A stretch of 64,000 bases of DNA from Sipunculus nudus. Taxonomy: Eukaryota; Annelida; Sipuncula; Golfingiida; Sipunculidae. Numbering within the stretch: the stretch's first letter is position 1; each line of letters starts with the position of its first letter. Both the position numbers and the translations under genes were made by a program. The notes under the pieces are model-generated. The model worked only from the letters and a program-made list of their open reading frames with translations. It was not told the origin of the DNA and ran no database searches. Of the stretch, positions 33,701 through 49,779 are shown piece by piece. The stretch covers positions 9,068,400 to 9,132,399 of the forward strand of contig CM049322.1 in assembly GCA_026874595.1 (NCBI GenBank), written 5' to 3'.

Positions 33701-36700
33701 GATGAGTACAATTCATCACACAGACGGGCTCTAATCACCACACAGGATGAGTACAATTCGTCACACAGACGGGCTGTGATCACAACACAGGATGAGTACA
33801 GTTCATCACACAGACGGACTGTCATCACAATACAGGGTGAGTGCACTTCATCAAACAGACGGAATTTCATCACAACACGGGGGGATTAAACTTTACTATA
33901 CAGATGGACTGTCATCAGAACACATTTTGAGTACACGTCATCAGAGACGGGCTGTCATCACAACAAAGAATGGGTACACTTCATCACACAGACAGGCTGT
34001 CATCACAACACAAGATGAGTACAATTCATCACACAGACAGGCTGTGATCACAACACAGGATGAGTACAATTCATTACACAGACGGACTGTCATCACAACA
34101 CAGGATGAGTACAATTCATCACACAGACGGACTGTCATTACAACACAGGATGAGTACACTTCATCACACAGACGGGCTGTGATCACGACACAGGATGAGT
34201 ACAATTCATCACACAGACGGAATGTCATCACAACACAGGATGAGTACACTTCATCACACAGACGGACTGTCATTACAACACAGGATGAGTACACTTCATC
34301 AAACAGACGGGCTGTGATCACAACACAGGATGAGTACACTTCATCACACAGACGGGCTGTGATCACAACACAGAATGAGTACAATTCATCACACAGACGG
34401 GCTGTGATCACAACACAGGATGAGTACAATTCATCACACAGACGGACTGTCATCACAAAACAGGATGAGTACACTTCATCAAACATACGGGCTGTCATCA
34501 CAACACAGGATGAGTACAATTCATCACACAGACGGGCTGTGATCACAACACAGGATGAGTACAATTCATCACACAGACGGACTGTCATCACAACACAGGA
34601 TGAGTACACTTCATCACACAGACGGACTGTGATCACAACACAGGATGAGTACAATTCATCACACAGACGGGCTGTGATCACAACACAGGATGAGTACAAT
34701 TCATCACACAGACGGACTGTCATCACAACACAGGATGAGTACACTTCATAACACAGACGGGCTGTGATCACAACACAGGATGAGTACAATTCATCACACA
34801 CACGGGCTCTAATCACCACACAGGATGAATACAATTCGTCACACAGACGGGCTGTGATCACAACACAGGATGAGTACAGTTCATCACTCAGACGGACTGT
34901 CATCACAATACAGGGTGAGTGCACTTCATCAAACAGACGGAATTTCATCACAACACAGGGGGATTAAACTTTACTATACAGATGGACTGTCATCAGAACA
35001 CAGGGTGAGTACACGTCATCAGAGACGGACTGTCATCACAACAAAGAATGGGTACACTTCATCACAGAGACAGGCTGTCATCACAACACAGGATGAGTAC
35101 AATTCATCACACAGACAGGCTGTGATCACAACACAGGATGAGTACAATTCATTACACAGACGGACTGTCATCACATCACAGGATGAGTACAATTCATCAC
35201 ACAGACGGACTGTCATTACAACACAGGATGAGTACACTTCATCGCACAGACGGGCTGTGATCACAACACAGGATGAGTACACTTCATCACACAGACGGGC
35301 TGTGATCACAACACAGGATGAGTACATTTCATCACACAGACGGGCTGTCATCACAGCACAGGATGAGTACACTTCATCACACAGACGGGCTGTGATCACA
35401 ACACAGGATGAGTACAATTCATCACACACACGGACTGTCATTAAAACACAGGATGAGTACACTTCATCACACAGACGGGCTGTGATCACAACACAGGATG
35501 AGTACAATTCATCACACAGACGGACTGTCATAACAACACAGGATGAGTACAATTCATCACACAGAAGGACTGTCATCACAACACAGGATGAGTACACTTC
35601 GTCACACAGACGGGCTGTGATCACAACACAGGATGTGTACAATATATCACACAGACGGGCTGTGGTCACAACACAGGATGAGTACAATTCTTCACACAGA
35701 CGGACTGTCATCACAACACAGGATGAGTACAATTCATCACACAGACGGGCTGTGATCACAACACAGGATGAGTACAATTCATCACACAGACGGACTGTCA
35801 TCACAACACAGGATGAGTACACTTCATCACACATACGGGCTGTGATCACATCACAGGATGAGTACAATTTATCACACAGACGGGCTCAAATCACCACACA
35901 GGATGAGTACAATTGGTCAGACAGACGGACTGTGATCACAACACAGGCTGAGTACAGTTAATCACACAGACGGACTGTCATCACAATACAGGGTGAGTGC
36001 ACTTCATCAGAGACAGGCTGTCATCACAACAAAGGATGGGTACACTTCATCACACAGACACTCTGTCATCACAACACAGGATGAGTACAATTCATCCCAC
36101 AGACAGGCTGTGATCACAACACAGGATGAGTACACTTCATCACACAGATGGGCTGTGATCACAACACAGGATGAGTACAATTCATCACACACACGGACTG
36201 TCATTAAAACACAGGATGAGTACACTTCATCACACAGACGGGTTGTAATCACACCACAGGATGAGTGCAATTCATCACACAGACGGACTGTCATCACAAC
36301 ACAGGATGAGTACAATTCATCACACAGACGGGCTGTGATAACAACACAGGATGAGTACACTTCATCACACAGACGGACTGTCATCACAACACAAGATGAG
36401 TACAATTCATCACAAAAACGGACTGTCATCACAACACAGGATGAGTACACTTCATCACACAGACGGGCTGTGATCACAACACAGGAGGAGTACAATTCAT
36501 CACACAGACGGACTGTCATCACAAAACAGGATGAGTACACTTCATCAAACAGACGGGCTGTCATCACAACACAGGATGAGTACAATTCATCACACAGACG
36601 GGCTGTGATCACAACACAGGATGAGTACAATTCATCACACAGACGGACTGTCATCACAACACAGGATGAGTACACTTCATCACACAGACGGGCTGTGATC

Positions 36701-39679
36701 ACAACACAAGATGAGTACAATTCATCACACAGACGGGCTCTAATCACCACACAGGATGAGTACAATTCGTCACACAGACGGGCTGTGATCACAACACAGG
36801 ATGAGTACAGTTCATCACACAGACGGACTGTCATCACAATACAGGGTGAGTGCACTTCATTAAACAGACGGAATTTCATCACAACACGGGGGGATTAAAC
36901 TTTACTATACAGATGGACTGTCATCAGAACACATTTTGAGTACACGTCATCAGAGACGGGCTGTCATCACAACAAAGGATGGGTACACTTCATCACACAG
37001 ACAGGCTGTCATCACAACACAAGATGAGTACAATTCATCACACAGACAGGCTGTGATCACAACACAGGATGAGTACAATTCATTACACAGACGGACTGTC
37101 ATCACAACACAGGATGAGTACAATTCATCACACAGACGGACTGTCATTACAACACAGGATGAGTACACTTCATCGCACAGACGGGCTGTGATCACAACAC
37201 AGGATGGGTACACTTCATCCCACAGACGGGCTGTGATCACAACACAGGATGAGTACATTTCATCACACAGACGGGCTGTCATCACAACACAGGATGAGTA
37301 CACTTCATCACACAGACGGGCTGTGATCACAACACAGGATGAGTACAATTCATCACACACACGGACTGTCATTAAAACACAGGATGAGTAAACTTCATCA
37401 CACAGACGGGCTGTGATTACAACACATGATGAGTACAATTCATCACACAGACGGACTGTCGTCACAACACAGGATGAGTACACTTCATCACACAGACGGG
37501 CTGTGATCACAACACAGGATGAGTACACTTCATCACACAGACGGACTGTCATCACAACTCAGGATGAGTACACTTCATCACACAGACGGGCTGTGATCAC
37601 AACACATTATGAGTACAATTCATCACACGGACTGACTGTCATCACAAACACAGGATGAGTACACTTCATCACACAGACGGGCTGTGATCACAACACAGGA
37701 AGAGTATAATTCATCACACAGACGGGCTGTAATCACAACACAGGATGAGTACAATTCATCACACAGAAGGACTGTCATCACAACACAGGATGAGTACACT
37801 TCATCACACAGACGGGCTGTGATCACAACACAGGATGAGTACAATTAATCACACAGACGGGCTGTGATCACAACACAGGATGAGTACAATTCATCACACT
37901 GACGGACTGTCATCACAACACAGGATGAGTACACTTCATCACACAGACGGGCTGTGATCACAACACAGGATGAGTACACTTCATCACACAGACGGGCTGT
38001 GATCACAACACAGGATGAGAACAATTCATCACACAGACAGGCTGTGATCACAACACAGGATGAGTACAATTCATTACACAGACAGACTGTCATCACAACA
38101 CAGGATGAGTACAATTCATCACGCAGACGGGCTGTGATCACAACACAGGATGAGTACAATTCATCACACAGACGGACTGTCATCACAACACAGGATGAGT
38201 ACACTTCATCACACAGACGGGCTGTGATCACAACACAGGATGAGAACAATTCATCACACAGACAGGCTGTGATCACAACACAGGATGAGTACAATTCATT
38301 ACACAGACGGACTGTCATCACAACACAGGATGAGTACAATTCATCACGCAGACGGGCTGTGATCACAACACAGGATGAGTACAATTCATCACACAGACGG
38401 ACTGTCATCACAACACAGGATGAGTACACTTCATCACCCATACGGGCTGTGATCACATCACAGGATGAGTACAATTCATCACACAGACGGGCTCAAATCA
38501 CCACACAGGATGAGTACAATTGGTCAGACAGACGGACTGTGATCACAACACAGGCTGAGTACAGTTAATCACACAGACGGACTGTCATCACAATACAGGG
38601 TGAGTGCACTTCATCAGAGACAGGCTGTCATCACAACAAAGGATGGGTACACTTCATCACACAGACACTCTGTCATCACAACACAGGATGAGTACAATTC
38701 ATCCCACAGACAGGCTGTGATCACAACACAGGATGAGTACACTTCATCACACAGATGGGCTTTGATCACAACACAGGATGAGTACAATTCATCACACACA
38801 CGGACTGTCATTAAAACACAGGATGAGTACACTTCATCACACAGACGGGTTGTAATCACACCACAGGATGAGTGCAATTCATCACACAGACGGACTGTCA
38901 TCACAACACAGGATGAGTACAATTCATCACACAGACGGGCTGTGATAACAACACAGGATGAGTACACTTCATCACACAGACGGACTGTCATCACAACACA
39001 AGATGAGTACAATTCATCACAAAAACGGACTGTCATCACAACACAGGATGAGTACACTTCATCACACAGACGGGCTGTGATCACAAACAGGATGAGTACA
39101 ATTCATCACGCAGACGGGCTGTGATCACAACACAGGATGAGTACACTTCATCACACAGACTGACTGTCATCACAACACAGGATGAGTACACTTCAACACA
39201 CAGACGTGCTGAGATCACATTATGGGATGAGTATTATTCATCACACAGGCGGGCTGTCATCACAAAACAGGATGTTTACAATTCATCACACAGACGGACT
39301 CTCATCACAACACAGGATGAGTACACTTCATCACACAGACGGGCTGTGATCACAACACAGGATGAGTACAATTCATCACACAGACTAACTGTCATCGCAA
39401 TACACGATGAGTACACTTCATCACACAGACGGACTGTCATCACAACACAGGATGAGAACACTTCATCACACAGACGGGCTGTGATCACAACACAGGATGA
39501 GTACAATTCATCACGCAGACGGGCTGTGATCACAACACAGGATGAGTACATTTCATCACACAGACGGACTGTGATCACAACACAGGATGAGTACACTTCA
39601 TCAAACAGACGGGCTCTAATCACCACACAGGATGAGTACAATTCGTTACACAGACGGGCTGTGATCACAACACAGGATG

Positions 39680-42600
39680 AGTACAATTCATCACACAGAC
39701 GGACTGTCATCACAATACAGGGTGAGTGCACTTCATCAAACAGACGGAATTTCATCACAACACAGGGGGATTAAACTTTACTATACAGATGGACTGTCAT
39801 CAGAACACAGGTTGAGTACACGTCATCAGAGACGGACTGTCATCACAACAAAGAATGGGTACACTTCATCACACAGACAGGCTGTCATCACAACACAGGA
39901 TGAGTACAATTCATCACACAGACAGGCTGTGATCACAACACAGGATGAGTACAATTCATTACACAGACGGACTGTCATCACATCACAGGATGAGTACAAT
40001 TCATCACACAGACGGACTGTCATTACAACACAGGATGAGTACACTTCATCGCACAGACGGGCTGTGATCACAACACAGGATGAGTACACTTCATCACACA
40101 GACGGGCTGTGATCACAACACAGGATGAGTACATTTCATCACACAGACGGGCTGTCATCACAACACAGGATGAGTACACTTCATCACACAGACGGGCTGT
40201 GATCACAACACAGGATGAGTACAATTCATCACATACACGGACTGTCATTAAAACACAGGATGAGTACACTTCATCACACAGACGGGCTGTGATCACAACA
40301 CAGGATGAGTACAATTCATCACACAGACGGACTGTCATAACAACACAGGATGAGTACAAGTCATCACACAGAAGGACTGTCATCACAACACAGGATGAGT
40401 ACACTTCGTCACACAGACGGGCTGTGATCACAACACAGGATGTGTACAATATATCACACAGACGGGCTGTGGTCACAACACAGGATGAGTACAATTCTTC
40501 ACACAGACGGACTGTCATCACAACACAGGATGAGTACACTTCATCACACAGATGGGCTGTCATTACAACACAGGATGAGTACACTTCATCACACAGACGG
40601 GCTGTGATCACAACACAGGATGAGTACACTTCATCACACAGACGGGCTGTGATCACAACACAGGATGAGTACAATTCATTACACAGACGGACTGTCATCA
40701 CAACACAGGATGAGAACAATTCATCACACAGACGGACTGTCATTACAACACAGGATGAGTACACTTCATCACACAGACGAGCTGTGATCACAACACAGGA
40801 TGAGTACACTTCATCACACAGACGGGCTGTGATTACAACACAGGATGAGTACAATTCATCACACAGACGGGCTGTGATCACAACACAGGATGAGTACAAT
40901 TCATCACACAGACGGACTGTCATCACAACACAGGATGAGTACACTTCATCACACAGACGGACTGTCATTACAACACAGGATGAGTACACTTCATCACACA
41001 GACGGGCTGTGATCACAACACAAGATGAGTACAATTCATCACACAGACGGGCTGTGATCACAACACAGGATGAGTACAATTCATCACACAGACTGACTGT
41101 CATCACAAACCAGGATGAGTACAATTCATCACACAGACGGGCTGTGATCACAACACAGGATGAGTACAATTCATCACACAGACGGACTGTCATCACAACA
41201 CAGGATGAGTACACTTCATAACACAGACGGGCTGTGATCACAACACAGGATGAGTACAATTCATCACACAGACGGGCTCTAATCACCACACAGGATGAAT
41301 ACAATTCGTCACACAGACGGGCTGTGATCACAACACAGGATGAGTACAGTTCATCACTCAGACGGACTGTCATCACAATACAGGGTGAGTGCACTTCATC
41401 AAACAGACGGAATTTCATCACAACACAGGGGGATTAAACTTTACTATACAGATGGACTGTCATCAGAACACAGGTTGAGTACACGTCATCAGAGACGGAC
41501 TGTCATCACAACAAAGAATGGGTACACTTCATCACACAGACAGGCTGTCATCACAACACAGGATGAGTACAATTCATCACACAGACAGGCTGTGATCACA
41601 ACACAGGATGAGTACAATTCATTACACAGACGGACTGTCATCACATCACAGGATGAGTACAATTCATCACACAGACGGACTGTCATTACAACAGAGGATG
41701 AGTACACTTCATCGCACAGACGGGCTGTGATCACAACACAGGATGAGTACACTTCATCACACAGACGGGCTGTGATCACAACACAGGATGAGTACATTTC
41801 ATCACACAGACGGGCTGTCATCACAACACAGGATGAGTACACTTCATCACACAGACGGGCTGTGATCACAACACAGGATGAGTACAATTCATCACATACA
41901 CGGACTGTCATTAAAACACAGGATGAGTACACTTCATCACACAGACGGGCTGTGATCACAACACAGGATGAGTACAATTCATCACACAGACGGACTGTCA
42001 TAACAACACAGGATGAGTACAAGTCATCACACAGAAGGACTGTCATCACAACACAGGATGAGTACACTTCGTCACACAGACGGGCTGTGATCACAACACA
42101 GGATGTGTACAATATATCACACAGACGGGCTGTGGTCACAACACAGGATGAGTACAATTCTTCACACAGACGGACTGTCATCACAACACAGGATGAGTAC
42201 ACTTCATCACACAGACGGGCTGTCATTACAACACAGGATGAGTACACTTCATCACACAGACGGGCTGTGATCACAACACAGGATGAGTACACTTCATCAC
42301 ACAGACGGGCTGTGATCACAACACAGGATGAGTACAATTCATTACACAGACGGACTGTCATCACAACACAGGATGAGAACAATTCATCACACAGACGGAC
42401 TGTCATTACAACACAGGATGAGTACACTTCATCACACAGACGAGCTGTGATCACAACACAGGATGAGTACACTTCATCACACAGACGGGCTGTGATTACA
42501 ACACAGGATGAGTACAATTCATCACACAGACGGGCTGTGATCACAACACAGGATGAGTACAATTCATCACACAGACGGACTGTCATCACAACACAGGATG

Positions 42601-42780
42601 AGTACACTTCATCACACAGACGGACTGTCATTACAACACAGGATGAGTACACTTCATCACACAGACGGGCTGTGATCACAACACAAGATGAGTACAATTC
42701 ATCACACAGACGGGCTGTGATCACAACACAGGATGAGTACAATTCATCACACAGACTGACTGTCATCACAAACCAGGATG
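39680..42780. repeat. Tandem duplication of ~1.66 kb inside the array
   Basis: The stretch 39680-41110 is repeated at 41343-42773 with only scattered single-base differences (offset about 1663). The two copies share unusual units such as GATGTGTACAATATATCACA and GAGTACAAGTCATCACACAG. Confidence 0.85.
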
Positions 42781-45559
42781 AGTACAATTCATCACACAGA
42801 CGGACTGTCATTAAAAATCAGGATGAGTACACTTCATCACCCAGACGGGCTGTGATCACAGCACAGGATAAGTACATTTCGTCACACAGACGGACTGTCA
42901 TCATAACACAGGTTGAGTACAACTCATCACACAGACGGGCTGTGATCACAACACAGGATGAGTACACCTCATCACACAGACGGACTGTCATCACAACACA
43001 GGATGAGTACACTTCATTACACAGACGGGCTGTGATCACAACACAGGATGAGTATAATTCATCACACAGACGGGCTGTCATCACAACACAGGATGAGTAC
43101 AATTCATCACAGAGACGGACTGTCATCACAACACAGGATGAGTACAATTCATCACAAAGACGACTGTCATCACAACACAGGATGAGTACACTTCATCACA
43201 CAGACGGGCTGTGATCACAACACAGAATGAGTACAATTCATCACGCAGACGGGCTACCATAACAACCCAGGATGAGTACATTTCATCACACAGACGGACT
43301 GTGATCACAACACAGGATGAGTACACTTCATCAAACAGACGGGCTCTAATCACCACACAGGATGAGTACAATTCGTCACACAGACGGGCTGTGATCACAA
43401 CACAGGATGAGTACAATTCATCACACAGACGGACTGTCATCACAATACAGGGTGAGTGCACTTCATCAAACAGACGGAATTTCATCAAAACACAGGGGAA
43501 TAAACTTTACCACACATATGGACTGTCATCAGAACACAGGTTGAGTGCACGTCATCAGAGACGGGCTGTCATCACAACAAAGGATGGGTACACTTCATCA
43601 CACAGACAGGCTGTCATCCGACACAGGTTGAGTACAATTCATCACACAGACAGGCTATGATCACAACACAGGATGAGTACAATTCATCACACAGACGGGC
43701 TGTGATCACAACACAGGATGAGTACAATTCATCACACAGACGGACTGTCATCACAAAACAGGATGAGTACACTTCATCAAACAGACGGGATGTCATCACA
43801 ACACAGGATGAGTACAATTCATCACACAGACGGGCTGTGATCACAACACAGGATGAGTACAATTCATCACACAGACGGACTGTCATACCAACACAGGATG
43901 AGTACACTTCATAACACAGACGGGCTGTGATCACAACACAGGATGAGTACAATTCATCACACAGACGGGCTCTAATCACCACACAGGATGAATACAATTC
44001 GTCACACAGACGGGCTGTGATCACAACACAGGATGAGTACAGTTCATCACTCAGACGGACTGTCATCACAATACAGGGTGAGTGCACTTCATCAAACAGA
44101 CGGAATTTCATCACAACACAGGGGGATTAAACTTTACTATACAGATGGACTGTCATCAGAACACAGGTTGAGTACACGTCATCAGAGACGGACTGTCATC
44201 ACAACAAAGAATGGGTACACTTCATCACACAGACAGGCTGTCATCACAACACAGGATGAGTACAATTCATCACACAGACAGGCTGTGATCACAACACAGG
44301 ATGAGTACAATTCATTACACAGACGGACTGTCATCACATCACAGGATGAGTACAATTCATCACACAGACGGACTGTCATTACAACACAGGATGAGTACAC
44401 TTCATCGCACAGACGGGCTGTGATCACAACACAGGATGAGTACACTTCATCACACAGACGGGCTGTGATCACAACACAGGATGAGTACATTTCATCACAC
44501 AGACGGGCTGTCATCACAGCACAGGATGAGTACACTTCATCACACAGACGGGCTGTGATCACAACACAGGATGAGTACAATTCATCACAGACACGGACTG
44601 TCATTAAAACACAGGATGAGTACACTTCATCACACAGACGGGCTGTGATCACAACACAGGATGAGTACAATTCATCACACAGACGGACTGTCATAACAAC
44701 ACAGGATGAGTACAATTCATCACACAGAAGGACTGTCATCACAACACAGGATGAGTACACTTCGTCACACAGACGGGCTGTGATCACAACACAGGATGTG
44801 TACAATATATCACACAGACGGGCTGTGATCACAACACAGGATGAGTACAATTCATCACACAGACGGACTGTCATCACAAAACAGGATGAGTACACTTCAT
44901 CAAACAGACGGGCTGTCATCACAACACAGGATGAGTACAATTCATCACACAGACGGGCTGTGATCACAACACAGGATGAGTACAATTCATCACACAGACG
45001 GACTGTCATCACAACACAGGATGAGTACACTTCATAACACAGACGGGCTGTGATCACAACACAGGATGAGTACAATTCATCACACAGACGGGCTCTAATC
45101 ACCACACAAGATGAGTACAATTCGTCACACAGACGGGCTGTGATCACAACACAGGATGAGTACAATTTATCACACAGACGGACTGTCATCACAATACAGG
45201 GTGAGTGCACTTCATCAAACAGACGGAATTTCATCAAAACACAGGGGGATTAAACTTTACCACACATATGGACTGTCATCAGAACACAGGTTGAGTGCAC
45301 GTCATCAGAGACGGGCTGTCATCACAACAAAGGATGGGTACACTTCATCACACAGACAGGCTGTCATCAAAACACAGGATGAGTACAATTCATCACACAG
45401 ACAGGCTATGATCACAACACAGGATGAGGACAATTCATCACACAGACGGGCTGTGATCACAACACAGGATGAGTACAATTCATCACACAGACGGACTGTC
45501 ATCACAAAACAGGATGAGTACACTTTATCAAACAGACGGGCTGTCATCACAACACAGGA

Positions 45560-47800
45560 TTAGTACAATTCATCACACAGACGGGCTGTGATCACAACAC
45601 AGGATGAGTACAATTCATCACACAGACGGACTGTCATCACAACACAGGATGAGTACACTTCATAACACAGACGGGCTGTGATCACAACACAGGATGAGTA
45701 CAATTCATCACACAGACGGGCTCTAATCACCACACAGGATGAGTACAATTCGTCACACAGACGGGCTGTGATCACAACACAGGATGAGTACAATTCATCA
45801 CACAGACGGACTGTCATCACAATACAGGGTGAGTGCACTTCATCAAACAGACGGGCTCTTATCACCACACAGGATGAGTACAATTCATCACACACACGGA
45901 TTGTCATTAAAACACAGGATGAGTACACTTCATCACACAGACGGACTGTCATCACAACACAGGATGAGTACACTTCATCACACAGACGGACTGTCATTAC
46001 AACACAGGATGAGTACACTTCATCACACAGAAGGGCTGTGATCACAACACAGGATGAGTACACTTCATCACACAGACGGGCTGTGATCACAACACAGGAT
46101 GAGAACAATTCATCACACAGACAGGCTGTGATCACAACACAGGATGAGTACAATTCATTACACAGACGGACTGTCATCACAACACAGGATGAGAACAATT
46201 CATCACACAGACGGACTGTCATTACAACACAGGATGAGTACACTTGATCACACAGACGAGCTGTGATCACAACACAGGATGAGTACACTTCATCACACAG
46301 ACGGGCTGTGATCACAACACAGGATGAGTACAATTCATCACACAGACGGGCTGTGATCACAACACAGGATGAGTACAATTCATCACAGAGACGGACTGTC
46401 ATCACATCACAGGATGAGTACAATTGATCAAACAGACGGACTGTCATTACAACACAGGATGAGTACACTTCATCGCACAGACGGGCTGTGATCAAAACAC
46501 AGGATGAGTACACTTCATCACACAGACGGGCTGTGATCACAACACAGGATGAGTACATTTCATCACACAGACGGGATGTCATCACAACACAGGATGAGTA
46601 CACTTCATCACACAGACGGGCTGTGATCACAACACAGGATGAGTACAATTCATCACACACACGGACTGTCATTAAAACACAGGATGAGTACACTTCATCA
46701 CACAGACGGGCTGTGATCACAACACAGGATGAGTACAATTCATCACACAGACGGACTGTCATAACAACACAGGATGAGTACAATTCATCACACAGAAGGA
46801 CTGTCATCACAACACAGGATGAGTACACTTCATCACACAGACGGGCTGTGATCACAACACAGGATGTGTACAATTTATCACACAGACGGGCTGTGATCAC
46901 AACACAGGATGAGTACAATTCATCACACAGACGGACTGTCATCACAACACAGGATGAGTACACTTCATCACACAGACGGACTGTCATTACAACACAGGAT
47001 GAGTACACTTCATCACACAGACGGGCTGTGATCACAACACAGGATGAGTACACTTCATCACACAGACGGGCTGTGATCACAACACAGGATGAGAATAATT
47101 CATCACACAGACAGGCTGTGATCACAACACAGGATGAGTACAATTCATTACACAGACGGACTGTCATCACAACACAGGATGAGAACAATTCATCACACAG
47201 ACGGACTGTCATTACAACACAGGATGAGTACACTTCATCACACAGACGAGCTGTGATCACAACACAGGATGAGTACACTTCATCACACAGACGGGCTGTG
47301 ATCACAACACAGGATGAGTACAATTCATTACACAGACGGACTGTCATCACAACACAGGATGAGTACAATTCATCACACAGACGGACTGTCATTACAACAC
47401 AGGATGAGTACACTTCATCGCACAGACGGGCTGTGATCACAACCCAGGATGGGTACACTTCATCCCACAGACGGGCTGTGATCACAACACAGGATGAGTA
47501 CATTTCATCACACAGACGGGCTGTCATCACAACACAGGATGAGTACACTTCATCACACAGACGGGCTGTGATCACAACACAGGATGAGTACAATTCATCA
47601 CACACACGGACTGTCATTAAAACACAGGATGAGTACACTTCATCACACAGACGGGCTGTGATTACAACACATGATGAGTACAATTCATCACACAGACGGA
47701 CTGTCATCACAACACAGGATGAGTACACTTCATCACACAGACGGGCTGTGATCACAACACAGGATGAGTACACTTCATCACACAGACGGACTGTCATCAC
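45560..47800 (-). other. Longest array-derived ORF (746 codons), probably not a gene
   Basis: A 15-residue peptide repeat, (VRLCDEVYSSCVVMT)n, is read through about 50 units. It is one of many such frames; the longest plus-strand one is 41340-43214 (624 codons, repeat DEYTSSHRRTVITTQ). They exist because the unit is 15 codons long and has no stop in that register. The Met is an internal repeat codon. There is no signal peptide, unique N- or C-terminal domain or splice context. A repetitive protein cannot be excluded without transcript data. Confidence 0.8.
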
Positions 47801-49779
47801 AACTCAGGATGAGTACACTTCATCACACAGACGGGCTGTGATCACAACACATTATGAGTACAATTCATCACACAGACTGACTGTCATCACAACACAGGAT
47901 GAGTACACTTCATCACACAGACGGGCTGTGATCACAACACAGGAAGAGTATAATTCATCACACAGACGGGCTGTAATCACAACACAGGATAAGTACAATT
48001 CATCACACAGAAGGACTGTCATCACAACACAGGATGACTACACTTCATCACACAGACGGGCTGTGATCACAACACAGGATGAGTACAATTAATCACACAG
48101 ACGGGCTGTGATCACAACACAGGATGAGTACAATTCATCACACTGACGGACTGTCATCGCAACTCAGGATGAGTACACTTCATCACACAGACGGGCTGTG
48201 ATCACAACACAGGATGAGTACACTTCATCACACAGACGGGCTGTGATCACAACACAGGATGAGAACAATTCATCACACAGACGGGCTGTGATCACAACAC
48301 AGGATGAGTACAATTCATTACACAGACGGACTGTCATCACAACACAGGATGAGTACAATTCATCACGCAGACGGGCTGTGATCACAACACAGGATGAGTA
48401 CAATTCATCACACAGACGGACTGTCATCACAACACAGGATGAGTACACTTCATCACACAGACGGGCTGTGATCACAACACAGGATGAGAACAATTCATCA
48501 CACAGACAGGCTGTGATCACAACACAGGATGAGTACAATTCATTACACAGACGGACTGTCATCACAACACAGGATGAGTACAATTCATCACGCAGACGGG
48601 CTGTGATCACAACACAGGATGAGTACAATTCATCACACAGACGGACTGTCATCACAACACAGGATGAGTACACTTCATCACACATACGGGCTGTGATCAC
48701 ATCACAGGATGAGTACAATTCATCACACAGACGGGCTCAAATCACCACACAGGATGAGTACAATTGGTCAGACAGACGGACTGTGATCACAACACAGGCT
48801 GAGTACAGTTAATCACACAGACGGACTGTCATCACAATACAGGGTGAGTGCACTTCATCAGAGACAGGCTGTCATCACAACAAAGGATGGGTACACTTCA
48901 TCACACAGACACTCTGTCATCACAACACAGGATCAGTACAATTCATCCCACAGACAGGCTGTGATCACAACACAGGATGAGTACACTTCATCACACAGAT
49001 GGGCTGTGATCACAACACAGGATGAGTACAATTCATCACACACACGGACTGTCATTAAAACACAGGATGAGTACACTTCATCACACAGACGGGTTGTAAT
49101 CACACCACAGGATGAGTGCAATTCATCACACAGACGGACTGTCATCACAACACAGGATGAGTACAATTCATCACACAGACGGGCTGTGATAACAACACAG
49201 GATGAGTACACTTCATCACACAGACGGACTGTCATCACAACACAAGATGAGTACAATTCATCACAAAAACGGACTGTCATCACAACACAGGATGAGTACA
49301 CTTCATCACACAGACGGGCTGTGATCACAACACAGGATGAGTACAATTCATCACGCAGACGGGCTGTGATCACAACACAGGATGAGTACAATTCATCACA
49401 CAGACTGACTGTCATCACAACACAGGATGAGTACACTTCAACACACAGACGGGCTGAGATCACATTATAGGATGAGTATAATTCATCACACAGACGGGCT
49501 GTCATCACAAAACAGGATGAGTACAATTCATCACACAGACGGACTCTCATCACAACACAGGATGAGTACACTTCATCACACAGACGGGCTGTGATCACAA
49601 TACAGGATGAGTACAATTCATCACACAGACGGACTGTCATCACAATACAGGGTGAGTGCACTTCATCAAACAGACGGGCTCTTATCACCACACAGGATGA
49701 GTTCAATTCATCACACACACGGATTGTCATTAAAACACAGGATGAGTACACTTCATCACACAGACGGGCTGTGATCACA

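Larger units (their letters stand above)
22676..34760. repeat. Higher-order tandem duplication of ~6.02-6.07 kb (two copies)
   Basis: The segment from the array start to about 28.7 kb recurs from about 28.7 to 34.8 kb. Landmark units at 22924, 26113, 27866 and 28944 recur at 28944, 32178, 33886 and 34964. The offset is 6065 bp for most of 23.6-26.9 kb and 6020 bp for 27.0-29.5 kb; the change equals one 45-bp unit. Rare private variants (TTCATGACACAGACGGGCTG at about 23692 and 29757) recur at the same offset. Confidence 0.85.
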
